Below are positions 24,685-31,376 of a stretch of DNA of 31,376 nt, piece by piece; position 1 is the first letter of the stretch, and each line of letters begins with the position of its first letter. The notes under the pieces were generated by a model. That model did no database searches, had not been told where the DNA came from, and saw only the letters and a program-made list of their open reading frames with translations. Origin of the DNA: Cytophagales bacterium. GTDB lineage: Bacteria > Bacteroidota > Bacteroidia > Cytophagales > Cyclobacteriaceae. Position numbers and translations under genes: made by a program. Location: assembly GCA_003454975.1 (NCBI GenBank), contig DMST01000209.1:1-31376 (forward strand). Reading direction: 5' to 3'.

Positions 24685-24927
24685 ATGAAATCAGTAGAAG
24701 CAAAGTTTCAAATCTCCTTTACGGATGAGCAATACAAGCGGGCAGAAGCCTATGTTGCGGATATGAAATCTCATCCTCAGCGCGTGTATTGGAGTCGTAA
24801 TAAGGGTAAGAGCGACGAAGAATTGATTTATGCGCACATTGCCCACAATGTTCTTTCTGGATATTACCACAGCTACAGCCCTAGTCGTGCTCGTCAGATC
24901 ATGTCTATGGACAGTGCGGTTAACTAA
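24685..24927 (+). CDS. Small protein of unknown function next to siaC
   Basis: This 80-residue soluble protein is not recognised. It is predicted helical and rich in charged and aromatic residues (TDEQYKRAEAYVADMKSHPQRVYWSR, then IAHNVLSGYYHSYSPSRARQ). There is no signal peptide or membrane segment. It begins 36 bases after the SiaC-like gene on the same strand and ends before a terminator, so the two probably share a transcript and may act together. ATG 24685 was chosen over the TTG 6 bases earlier. Confidence 0.65.
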   Translation: MKSVEAKFQISFTDEQYKRAEAYVADMKSHPQRVYWSRNKGKSDEELIYAHIAHNVLSGYYHSYSPSRARQIMSMDSAVN

Positions 24928-24951
24928 GCTCATCAAGCAAGACTCATTCTG

Positions 24952-24980
24952 AAGGGTACCCAACGGTACCCTTTTTTTAT
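24952..24980 (+). terminator. Rho-independent terminator after the SiaC-like pair
   Basis: A perfect 9-base-pair stem, AAGGGTACC (24952-24960) with GGTACCCTT (24965-24973), has a CAAC loop and is followed by a run of T. It separates the plus-strand pair from the convergent thioesterase gene. Confidence 0.85.
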
Positions 24981-24988
24981 ATTCCAGC

Positions 24989-25426
24989 CTATCTTTCTGG
25001 TGATAGTTTGGCTTTGAACGCATCAGGAATACTCACCACCTTGCGCTGTTCATAATCAAAGCAAACCATACCCGTTTTGGCCAAAGCCACAAGGGTACCC
25101 TCACCTACTCGTGAGAGTCGGTATACCCAGTCAAATCCAGAACGCGCAATATCCTGAACTGCTATCTCTACCAGCAGCTCATCCCCGTAGAACACCTCTG
25201 CACGGTAGCTCATGGCTACATCCGCCACAATCAGGCCTACGCCTTCTATCCCCTCCGTTTCACTAGGGTATCCCCAAGACCGTAGTAACTGGGTCCGAGC
25301 TTCCTGCAAATAACGGAGGAAGGTATCGTTACCCACATGAGCCCCATAATTGAGGTCGGTAATACGAACTGAAAGTTGGACAGAGAACAGAATTTGTGGG
25401 GGAAAATCGATGCGAATTCGAGCCAT
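24989..25426 (-). CDS. Hotdog-fold acyl-CoA thioesterase (4HBT/YbgC-like)
   Basis: This 145-residue protein has the 4-hydroxybenzoyl-CoA thioesterase pattern: RITDLNYGAHVGNDTFLRYLQEART (residues 21-45), with Asp24 and Asn26 near the usual catalytic Asp position and a long central helix. Strands follow (IVADVAMSYRAEVFYGDELLVEIAV, GTLVALAKTGMVCFD). Such enzymes hydrolyse acyl-CoA, and substrate specificity cannot be read. It is transcribed convergently with the siaC pair and divergently from the exporter gene, with a 105-base gap to the latter. No signal peptide is seen. Confidence 0.85.
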   Translation of the reverse strand: MARIRIDFPPQILFSVQLSVRITDLNYGAHVGNDTFLRYLQEARTQLLRSWGYPSETEGIEGVGLIVADVAMSYRAEVFYGDELLVEIAVQDIARSGFDWVYRLSRVGEGTLVALAKTGMVCFDYEQRKVVSIPDAFKAKLSPER

Positions 25427-25531
25427 AGGTAATAGACAGGCGGTTAAATTTTATTTACCGATTGGTACCGCTATTTTTATCGACCCTGGTACTTGGGGAC
25501 TGCGCAAAATAAGCGGAACGGAACGAACTAC

Positions 25532-27727
25532 ATGGCAAAATTTCCGATATATCGCCAGCTGGATCAGATGGACTGTGGTCCTACTGCACTGCGGATGATC
25601 GCAAAATATTACGGTAAGGTATACTCACTACAATCGCTTCGCGAGAAGAGCTTTATCACTAGAGAAGGGGTCTCGCTCCTGGGCATCAGTGATGCCGCCG
25701 AGGCAATTGGTTTACGCTCTTTAGCGGCTAAAGTACCCTATCAGAAAATGGTAGAGGAAGCTCCTATGCCTCTTATTGCCCACTGGCGACAAAAGCACTT
25801 TGTGGTAGTGTACGGCATGCGTGGCAATAAGCTGCAGATCGCCGATCCTGCCCATGGCAAAATAAGCTATACCAAAGAGGAGTTTCTGGACGGCTGGGTA
25901 AGTTCTCAGGAGAAAGGTCAGGAGACCGGGGTGATCATGCTACTGGAACCCACTCCGGAGTTTTATGAGAAGGAAGACGAGAAGGGAAAAAATAAAGTAG
26001 GAAGTTTCCGTCATCTGTTTAGCTACCTCACACCCTATCGCAAGTGGCTTTTCCAGCTGTTTTTAGGAATGTTTGTGGGTAGCGCCCTGCAATTTCTGTT
26101 TCCCTTTCTCACCCAGAGTATAGTAGATATTGGTATTCAGAACCAAAACATTGGTTTCATCAACTTAATATTGGCAGGGCAGCTCATGCTCTTCCTTAGC
26201 CAAACCTCCATTGATTTTCTTAGGCTTTGGCTCCTATTGAATATCGGTATGCGGATGCACATCCACATCATATCCGATTTTCTAGTCAAGTTGATGAAGC
26301 TGCCCATCTCCTTCTTTGAGACCAAAATGACGGGAGACTTACTGCAAAGGGTGCAGGACCATACTAAGATTAGAACCTTTCTCACCGGTTCCTCCATCAA
26401 CATCGTTTTCGCTACCCTGAACATCATCATTTTTGGGGCCGTATTGGCCTATTATAGTTGGCGGATATTTGCGGTGTTCTCCATTGGTAGTACGCTGTAC
26501 GTAGCCTACATCTTCCTGTTCTTGAAGCGAAGACGCACCTTGGACTATAAACTGTTTGATACCATTTCTACCAATCAGAACCACCTGATTCAGCTAATCA
26601 ATGGTATGCAGGAGATCAAACTGCATAATAGTGAGCGGCAAAAGCGATGGATTTGGGAGCGCATACAGGCCAAACTCTATCAAGTGAATATTGAGGTACT
26701 CAAAGTAGACCAATTTCAGCGGGCAGGCTCTGGATTTATCAACCAGCTTACCAATATCCTGATCACTTTTATTGCGGCAAAAGCAGTAATTGACGGAGAG
26801 ATTACCCTGGGAATGATGCTTGCGATTCAATACATCATTGGCCAGCTGAACGGCCCCATTACGCAGGTAGTAGATTTCGCCCACGAAACCCAGGACGCCA
26901 AGATTGCGATGGAACGCTTGGGCGAAATCCACATGAAAGACAATGAGGAGGATGAGGAAATCAATACCCTGAATATGCTGCCGGACGATCGCAGTATGTA
27001 TGTAGACGATCTTTCTTTCCAATACGAAGGGCCTCACTCGGAGCTAGTTCTCAAGAATATTAACCTTGAAATACCCACCGGTAAGGTGACTGCCATTGTG
27101 GGTGCCTCCGGGAGTGGAAAAACCACCCTTATCAAATTACTGCTTAAGTTCTATAACCCCGTTGGGGGTACCATCCGCTTAGGCGACTCACCCTTAGAAG
27201 CACTCAACAATCGGTACTGGCGAGACAAATGTGGGGCAGTGCTTCAGGATGGCTTTATTTTCTCTGATACCATTGCTAATAACATCGCCGTAAGCGATGA
27301 GTATGTGGATAAAGAGAAGCTATTGTACGCAGTGAAAACCGCCAATATCCGCGAATTCATTGAGTCTTTGCCGTTGGGATACAACACCAAAATAGGGCAA
27401 GATGGACATGGGCTTAGTCAGGGCCAGAAGCAACGTATTTTGATAGCACGAGCCGTATACAAAGATCCCGATTATCTTTTCTTTGACGAAGCCACCAACG
27501 CCCTGGATGCCAATAATGAGAAGATGATCATTGAGAATCTAGACCGCTTTTTCGAAGGCCGCACCGTAGTGGTGGTTGCTCACCGCTTGAGCACCGTAAA
27601 AAACGCAGATCAGATCATTGTGCTCAATCGGGGAGAAATAGTGGAGCGGGGTACGCACCAAGAACTTACCGATGCCAAAGGGGCGTACTATGAGTTGGTG
27701 AAAAACCAGTTAGAACTGGGTAATTAA
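25532..27727 (+). CDS. Peptidase-containing ABC exporter (C39, type I secretion/bacteriocin type)
   Basis: This 731-residue inner-membrane protein begins with an N-terminal C39 peptidase domain (1-140) with catalytic Cys15 in QMDCGPTAL, His89 in KHFVVVYG and Asp105 in IADPAHG. A six-helix transmembrane domain spans about 165-445. The ATPase domain has Walker A GASGSGKT (524-531), Q-loop Gln572, signature LSQGQ (628-632), Walker B FFDEA (650-654) and the H-loop His684. The peptidase part normally cuts a double-glycine leader from a small peptide during export. It should pair with the HlyD-like adaptor 360 bases downstream. ATG 25532 was chosen because upstream in-frame TTG 25493 would add residues before the peptidase motif. 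No double-glycine precursor is evident nearby. Confidence 0.93.
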   Translation: MAKFPIYRQLDQMDCGPTALRMIAKYYGKVYSLQSLREKSFITREGVSLLGISDAAEAIGLRSLAAKVPYQKMVEEAPMPLIAHWRQKHFVVVYGMRGNKLQIADPAHGKISYTKEEFLDGWVSSQEKGQETGVIMLLEPTPEFYEKEDEKGKNKVGSFRHLFSYLTPYRKWLFQLFLGMFVGSALQFLFPFLTQSIVDIGIQNQNIGFINLILAGQLMLFLSQTSIDFLRLWLLLNIGMRMHIHIISDFLVKLMKLPISFFETKMTGDLLQRVQDHTKIRTFLTGSSINIVFATLNIIIFGAVLAYYSWRIFAVFSIGSTLYVAYIFLFLKRRRTLDYKLFDTISTNQNHLIQLINGMQEIKLHNSERQKRWIWERIQAKLYQVNIEVLKVDQFQRAGSGFINQLTNILITFIAAKAVIDGEITLGMMLAIQYIIGQLNGPITQVVDFAHETQDAKIAMERLGEIHMKDNEEDEEINTLNMLPDDRSMYVDDLSFQYEGPHSELVLKNINLEIPTGKVTAIVGASGSGKTTLIKLLLKFYNPVGGTIRLGDSPLEALNNRYWRDKCGAVLQDGFIFSDTIANNIAVSDEYVDKEKLLYAVKTANIREFIESLPLGYNTKIGQDGHGLSQGQKQRILIARAVYKDPDYLFFDEATNALDANNEKMIIENLDRFFEGRTVVVVAHRLSTVKNADQIIVLNRGEIVERGTHQELTDAKGAYYELVKNQLELGN

Positions 27728-27750
27728 AAAAACCACTCTCTTCAGAGTGG
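27728..27750 (-). terminator. Minus-strand rho-independent terminator within the end of a small ORF
   Basis: Read on the minus strand, the stem CCACTCT-GAAG-AGAGTGG (27733-27750) is followed by seven T residues (27726-27732 as A on the plus strand). The plus strand has only CTTTCT after the stem, so the main direction is minus, although it may also slow the exporter transcript. The stop codon of the 33-codon minus-strand ORF lies at the stem-loop boundary. Confidence 0.75.
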
Positions 27751-27843
27751 CTTTCTGTGGTAGTTCTTATTGCGATCTACCAAGGGTTTTCTTTCAAATG
27801 AGATCACTTTAATGTCCTTGAAAGAAACACGTTGACGTTTCAT
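27742..27843 (-). CDS. Candidate 33-residue basic protein
   Basis: This ORF runs from ATG (27843-27841) to TGA (27744-27742). The product has 11 Lys/Arg against 3 Asp/Glu, begins MKRQRVSFKDIKV and ends YHRKPL. It has no signal peptide and no double-glycine site. Its stop codon falls inside a minus-strand terminator with seven T residues, which argues that a minus-strand transcript really ends here. Highly basic tiny proteins can bind nucleic acid or ribosomes, but I recognise no family. The gene lies convergently after the exporter and upstream of nothing else on the minus strand. I see no clear TAnnTTTG promoter for it. Confidence 0.5.
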   Translation of the reverse strand: MKRQRVSFKDIKVISFERKPLVDRNKNYHRKPL

Positions 27844-28086
27844 ACGGTGTAAATAGTTTATAGATTCTAGTATATAGAACGGAAAAAGAGGGTAGGATGA
27901 TGCTAGAATGTAATATGGCTGAATATTTAGTATGTGTTTTTAGCTCATTAGTGGGCATTCCCCTTGAAATAGTGCAACAATTTGATTGGAGCACCTAAAT
28001 TCCGAGGTGAATTGAAAGGTCGACACATGTATACTAAAGTCAGAAATTGAAGAAAATCGAAAGTGTAATCTGTAAAATCACAGAAA

Positions 28087-29412
28087 ATGCCTGAAGAGGT
28101 GCATAATGAAGCTGAGGATATCGAAATCCGTACCGATGAAGTACAGGAAATTCTTACGGCTATTCCTCACTGGATAATCCGGTGGGGCATGACGGTTGTA
28201 TTTCTTAGCGTCGCTATGGTAATCACGGCCAGCTTTTTTATCAAATATCCAGATACCATCGACTCCCGGATTGTACTCACCACAGAAATTCCTCCTACCC
28301 GGGTAGTGGCCCTGTCCTCTGGGAAAGTTGATTTCTTCGTAGAGGATAAGCAGATGGTAGAGAAAGAATTCCTATTGGGTGTCATTGATAATCCCGCTAT
28401 CACAGAGGACGTAATCAATCTGGAAAACCAGCTGGAGCCTTTAGTAAAGGAATGGCAGCGAGGAGTGGTAAGCACAAATCTGAAAGATTGGGAAGAGGAT
28501 TGGCAGCTGGGATCCCTTCAACCTGGGTTTTTATTGCTGAGGAATGCCTTGCTGAACTACGATCGGTATTTAGAAATTGACTTTTATACACAACAGATCG
28601 CGGCCTTAGAAAACCGCATCCTATCTTATAAGGAGTTAAATGGGGAATTGGATAAGCAAAATGCCATCTATCGTCAGGAACTAGATATTACCGAAGAGCA
28701 GTTTGCAATAGACTCTACTTTGTATGCAAGCAAGTCATTGACTCAAAGAGAATACGCTACTTCCCGGAACCAGTTACTGCAGACCCGAAGGGCTTATCAG
28801 GCCTCCCGTAACCAAGTGATCAATAATAAAATCACCATCGATCAGCTGAGGGCACAAATAGGCGAACTTCGTCTAAACCAACAGCGAGAAGAAGACGAAC
28901 TGAAGTCCGCTATTGAGGAAAATTTACGCAGCCTGGAAAGCCAAGTGGAGGGCTGGAAACAGCAGTTCTTATTGCAAGCCCCCATCAGTGGACAGATCAC
29001 TTTTTCTGCAATCTGGTCTGATAATCAATTTGTGGCTGCCAATACAGAGGTACTCACTATAGTACCGGACACCACTCAGATGTTGAACGAGGACCTGATA
29101 GGGCAAGTATTGGCCCCCGTACGCAATTCGGGAAAGCTGGAAATTGGCCAACGGGTCAACATTCGATTTGATAACTACCCGGCCAATGAGTACGGCATGG
29201 TGTTAGGTGAAGTAATCAATATTTCTACCGTACCTACGGGCGAATTTTACAACGTGCAGGTACGATTGAAGCAGGGCCTGAAATCTACCTACAAAAAAGA
29301 CCTGGACTATCGACCTGAAATGTCGGGTTCAGCCCAGATCATTACGGAGGACCTGCGATTGATCGAACGTATCTTCAATCAGTTCCGCGCCTTGGTAGAT
29401 CGTACCTCTTAA
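28087..29412 (+). CDS. HlyD-family membrane-fusion (periplasmic adaptor) protein
   Basis: This 441-residue protein has a short cytoplasmic N-terminus and one transmembrane helix (about 33-52, WGMTVVFLSVAMVITASFFI). A lipoyl-like half domain (VVALSSGKVDFFVEDKQMVEKEFLLGVI) precedes a long coiled coil (about 160-300, for example KQNAIYRQELDITEEQFAIDSTL, EEDELKSAIEENLRSLESQ). The second lipoyl half starts at LLQAPISGQITFS, and a beta-barrel follows with GQRVNIRFDNYPANEYG. It would link the C39 exporter to an outer-membrane channel. No TolC-like gene is in the window. The 359 bases before it contain the small minus-strand ORF and otherwise nothing I can assign. Confidence 0.9.
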   Translation: MPEEVHNEAEDIEIRTDEVQEILTAIPHWIIRWGMTVVFLSVAMVITASFFIKYPDTIDSRIVLTTEIPPTRVVALSSGKVDFFVEDKQMVEKEFLLGVIDNPAITEDVINLENQLEPLVKEWQRGVVSTNLKDWEEDWQLGSLQPGFLLLRNALLNYDRYLEIDFYTQQIAALENRILSYKELNGELDKQNAIYRQELDITEEQFAIDSTLYASKSLTQREYATSRNQLLQTRRAYQASRNQVINNKITIDQLRAQIGELRLNQQREEDELKSAIEENLRSLESQVEGWKQQFLLQAPISGQITFSAIWSDNQFVAANTEVLTIVPDTTQMLNEDLIGQVLAPVRNSGKLEIGQRVNIRFDNYPANEYGMVLGEVINISTVPTGEFYNVQVRLKQGLKSTYKKDLDYRPEMSGSAQIITEDLRLIERIFNQFRALVDRTS

Positions 29413-29423
29413 AGGATTACTTC

Positions 29424-31175
29424 CTATTCCGCTATGGCTCGATAAATGGGATATTGCAAGTGGCCCGTCTCCTTGAATTTACTGTTTTGATAGAGCCAGT
29501 ACATGAGCATAGAAGGGTTATCGGCCAAACTTTCATCCTCGGCTTTAGCTTTTTCCCATCGGGCCTCCCAGTCGGGCACCGCTGCCTTTAGTTCCTCTAC
29601 TCGGGCCTCCAGCATATAATTGGAAGGGCCTTCTTTCTGTTGGAGGATGGAATCAAAGAAATTCCAATTGAAGTACGAATCGCGACTTTGGGGCTCTAGT
29701 ACATGCACTATGAAGGCATTTCTTGCTTGATTTAAAGGCACAAAATAATCACCCGTCTGTAGTTGGTATTCAAAACGGTTAAGCTCCACTTGCACATTGT
29801 AGTGGGCATAGTGGCCCTCATAAGGCGAGGAGGAGGTTTCATAATCCAGAATTTGATACCGACCTACCGTAACGGTACGGGTTTCATTTTCCTGGATAGT
29901 ATCCAATTGCACACCATTTCGTACTAATCGTTCTGCAATGGGCCACCAGGCTCGTGGAATGTAATAACCCGTGGGTGCTGAAACTTCTGTAACTGGCTTG
30001 TAGGTATTTAATAGGGGTACATTTTTGGTATAAGGCCGCTCCCGGTTGTATCGGTATGTATCTGCGCCAGTAAGAGAACCAGTAATCGATTCAACCTCAT
30101 AACCCATAAAAGAAAACGAGTCACGGGGCGCATCACGGTCAGGCTGCCATTGCAATACATACTTTTCTTGTTCCAGTAATTCCTGCCGTGCTTGGGCTCG
30201 TAGGATTTTCAACTCCTCTCCATGTTCTTGAGCTACCCCTAGCATAGTTCTCATTAGCTCGTAGGTATGGGGCACTCGGTCCTTGAAGGGCTTAAGTGCA
30301 TGGGCTTCGCTCATAAAGCCAATCGCCTGAAATAACGAGGCATAACCCGAAGAGTATCGGGGGCTATCGTAAAAGTGACTCCATCCCCGATCGGGGGTGC
30401 GCCCATGCACATTCACATAAGGTGTGATAGTATAGCCTTTTTGATCCATATCCTCAAAAATGGCCGGATTGATAGTTTCCTTGAGGTAGTTGCCCAACGT
30501 TTCCCCCAATTGCTGAGGCAAAGTGCTCAAAAGGGTAAGGTGATATTGGTGGTCAGATCCGTTGGTAACGTGCGTATCCAAGAACAAATCTGGGTCTACC
30601 CACTGGAAGATCTTGTGAAAGCTCCAGGCATTGCGAGTATCAGCCTTAATGAAATCACGGTTTAGGTCGAAGTAACGAGCATTGCCCCGGAAGCCATACT
30701 CTTCGGGTCCGTCTTGATTGAAACGAGTAGTATTATTCCGGTTAAGTACGCCTCCAATGTTATAGAATGGAATCACTGCGATGGTTACTTCGCGGGTGAT
30801 TGCTCTCCCTCTCCTGGTAGATAGCAGATCTCTTAGAAACATCATGGTAGCTTCCACACCGTCGGCTTCACCCGGATGAATAGCATTATTAATTAGGAAA
30901 ATGGGTTTTCCTTCTCCATGCATTTTACCGAAGTCTGTATCACCCCCCTCTGAAACTACCACCAGATGCAGGGGATATCCACTATCCGTCAGGCCCATTT
31001 CTAACATGGTAACTTCATCATAGGCTGCCGCTAAGCGCTCGTAATAAGCGATACCTTGTTGATAGGTGGCGGTTTGAGTACCACCTGAGCTTTCAAAAAC
31101 AGTGGTAAAATCTGTGGACTGAGCCAAAGCTGTAAGCGTAAAGACGCTCAGCAAGATGGAGAGGAGCATTTTCAT
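29424..31175 (-). CDS. Secreted M14-family zinc carboxypeptidase
   Basis: This 583-residue secreted peptidase has a signal peptide (MLLSILLSVFTLTALAQS, cleavage near residue 20) and a metallocarboxypeptidase domain. Zinc ligands are His100 and Glu103 in NAIHPGEADG and His202 in LDTHVTNGSD. Substrate-binding Arg173 lies in FDLNRDF, and the likely catalytic Glu290 in GFMSEAHAL. The remaining 280 residues have no motif I recognise. It probably trims peptides in the periplasm or outside the cell, for nutrition. It converges with the HlyD-like gene, with only 11 bases between their stops. The ATG at 31175 precedes a second in-frame ATG by 6 bases. Confidence 0.9.
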   Translation of the reverse strand: MKMLLSILLSVFTLTALAQSTDFTTVFESSGGTQTATYQQGIAYYERLAAAYDEVTMLEMGLTDSGYPLHLVVVSEGGDTDFGKMHGEGKPIFLINNAIHPGEADGVEATMMFLRDLLSTRRGRAITREVTIAVIPFYNIGGVLNRNNTTRFNQDGPEEYGFRGNARYFDLNRDFIKADTRNAWSFHKIFQWVDPDLFLDTHVTNGSDHQYHLTLLSTLPQQLGETLGNYLKETINPAIFEDMDQKGYTITPYVNVHGRTPDRGWSHFYDSPRYSSGYASLFQAIGFMSEAHALKPFKDRVPHTYELMRTMLGVAQEHGEELKILRAQARQELLEQEKYVLQWQPDRDAPRDSFSFMGYEVESITGSLTGADTYRYNRERPYTKNVPLLNTYKPVTEVSAPTGYYIPRAWWPIAERLVRNGVQLDTIQENETRTVTVGRYQILDYETSSSPYEGHYAHYNVQVELNRFEYQLQTGDYFVPLNQARNAFIVHVLEPQSRDSYFNWNFFDSILQQKEGPSNYMLEARVEELKAAVPDWEARWEKAKAEDESLADNPSMLMYWLYQNSKFKETGHLQYPIYRAIAE

Positions 31176-31267
31176 GCGTCGAAATTACAAAATGGGGTGG
31201 TGAGGCCGAGGCTATTTGTCCTGTGAGAGAACCGGACAGCAAAAGAGCGGAAAGTACAGGGACAAAA

Positions 31268-31293
31268 AAAGCCGAGACGGTTGCCTCGGCTTT
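31268..31293 (-). terminator. Terminator (stronger on the minus strand) of the gene entering from the right edge
   Basis: The stem GCCGAG (31271-31276) pairs with CTCGGC (31285-31290), extended by A-T pairs, around an 8-base loop. On the minus strand seven T residues follow the stem; on the plus strand only TTTATTT. It lies just downstream of the minus-strand partial gene. Confidence 0.75.
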
Positions 31294-31314
31294 ATTTAAA
31301 ATTTTCTCTTTGAA

Positions 31315-31376
31315 TTAGTTAGTACCTCGTGCTCGCTGCATAGGGTTACCTCCCGAGGATGCACCTCGAGCACCCT
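31315..31376 (-). CDS. C-terminal end of an unidentified gene with a Gly/Arg-rich tail
   Basis: On the minus strand an open frame enters from the right edge and stops at TAA (31317-31315). The visible tail is GARGASSGGNPMQRARGTN, rich in Gly, Arg, Ser and Asn, which could be a flexible RNA- or DNA-binding tail. Only about 20 residues are visible, so no family can be named. The terminator at 31268-31293 immediately follows, supporting a real gene end. Confidence 0.5.
   Translation of the reverse strand, partial: GARGASSGGNPMQRARGTN

Noticed and set aside
27809..27994. 61-residue minus-strand ORF overlapping the small basic ORF in another frame.
   Set aside because: Composition looks random, it overlaps the better supported ORF, and no signal, motif or terminator fits it.
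27897..27998. Plus-strand 33-codon ORF (MMLECN... to ...DWST) between exporter and adaptor, considered as a peptide substrate.
   Set aside because: No double-glycine cleavage site or leader pattern, no promoter seen, and no evidence beyond an ATG and a stop.
1..31376. Mobile elements, CRISPR arrays, tRNA or rRNA genes.
   Set aside because: I saw no transposase, integrase, direct-repeat array or RNA-gene signature on either strand.

Overview
The window looks like chromosomal DNA of a member of the phylum Bacteroidota, probably a marine-type Saprospiria/Cytophagia relative. This is inference. It rests on promoter elements of the form TAnnTTTG, start codons without strong Shine-Dalgarno sequences, a three-gene periplasmic foldase operon of the Bacteroidota type, many secreted proteins or lipoproteins, and a very large secreted protein of unknown function. 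I see no IS element, integrase, CRISPR array, rRNA or tRNA.

Layout. Bases 1-1147 hold the end of a dienelactone-hydrolase-like gene and aroE. Bases 1195-2580 are a compact arsenic-type module: an ArsR repressor, two identical 17-base operator/promoter copies, a hairpin-rich leader of about 230 bases, a thioredoxin-type arsenate reductase that carries a signal peptide, and a terminator. Bases 2604-4945 (minus strand) are a probable operon for a secreted esterase, a membrane-anchored TolB-like propeller and a small unknown protein. guaB follows (5233-6705). Bases 6866-9734 encode a complete partner-switching cassette: membrane SpoIIE-type phosphatase, STAS protein and RsbW-like kinase. Bases 9846-14368 encode three overlapping periplasmic folding factors, followed by an orphan MoxR ATPase. 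Bases 15475-17440 carry tpiA, a small secreted protein and prmA, tightly packed.

Bases 17535-22406 encode a 1623-residue secreted protein that I cannot assign. Then come an M20 dipeptidase, a SiaC-family phosphoprotein with an 80-residue unknown protein, a minus-strand thioesterase, a C39-peptidase ABC exporter and its HlyD-like adaptor, an M14 carboxypeptidase (minus strand) and the tail of another minus-strand gene. Between exporter and adaptor I found a 33-codon minus-strand ORF whose stop codon lies inside a strong terminator hairpin.

The most interesting points are the exported arsenate reductase with its duplicated operator and structured leader, the giant secreted protein with an internal winged-helix-like segment, two sets of phospho-switch components (RsbU/STAS/RsbW and SiaC) in one window, and the tiny basic ORF. 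All functional statements are read from motifs by eye; no database search was run.
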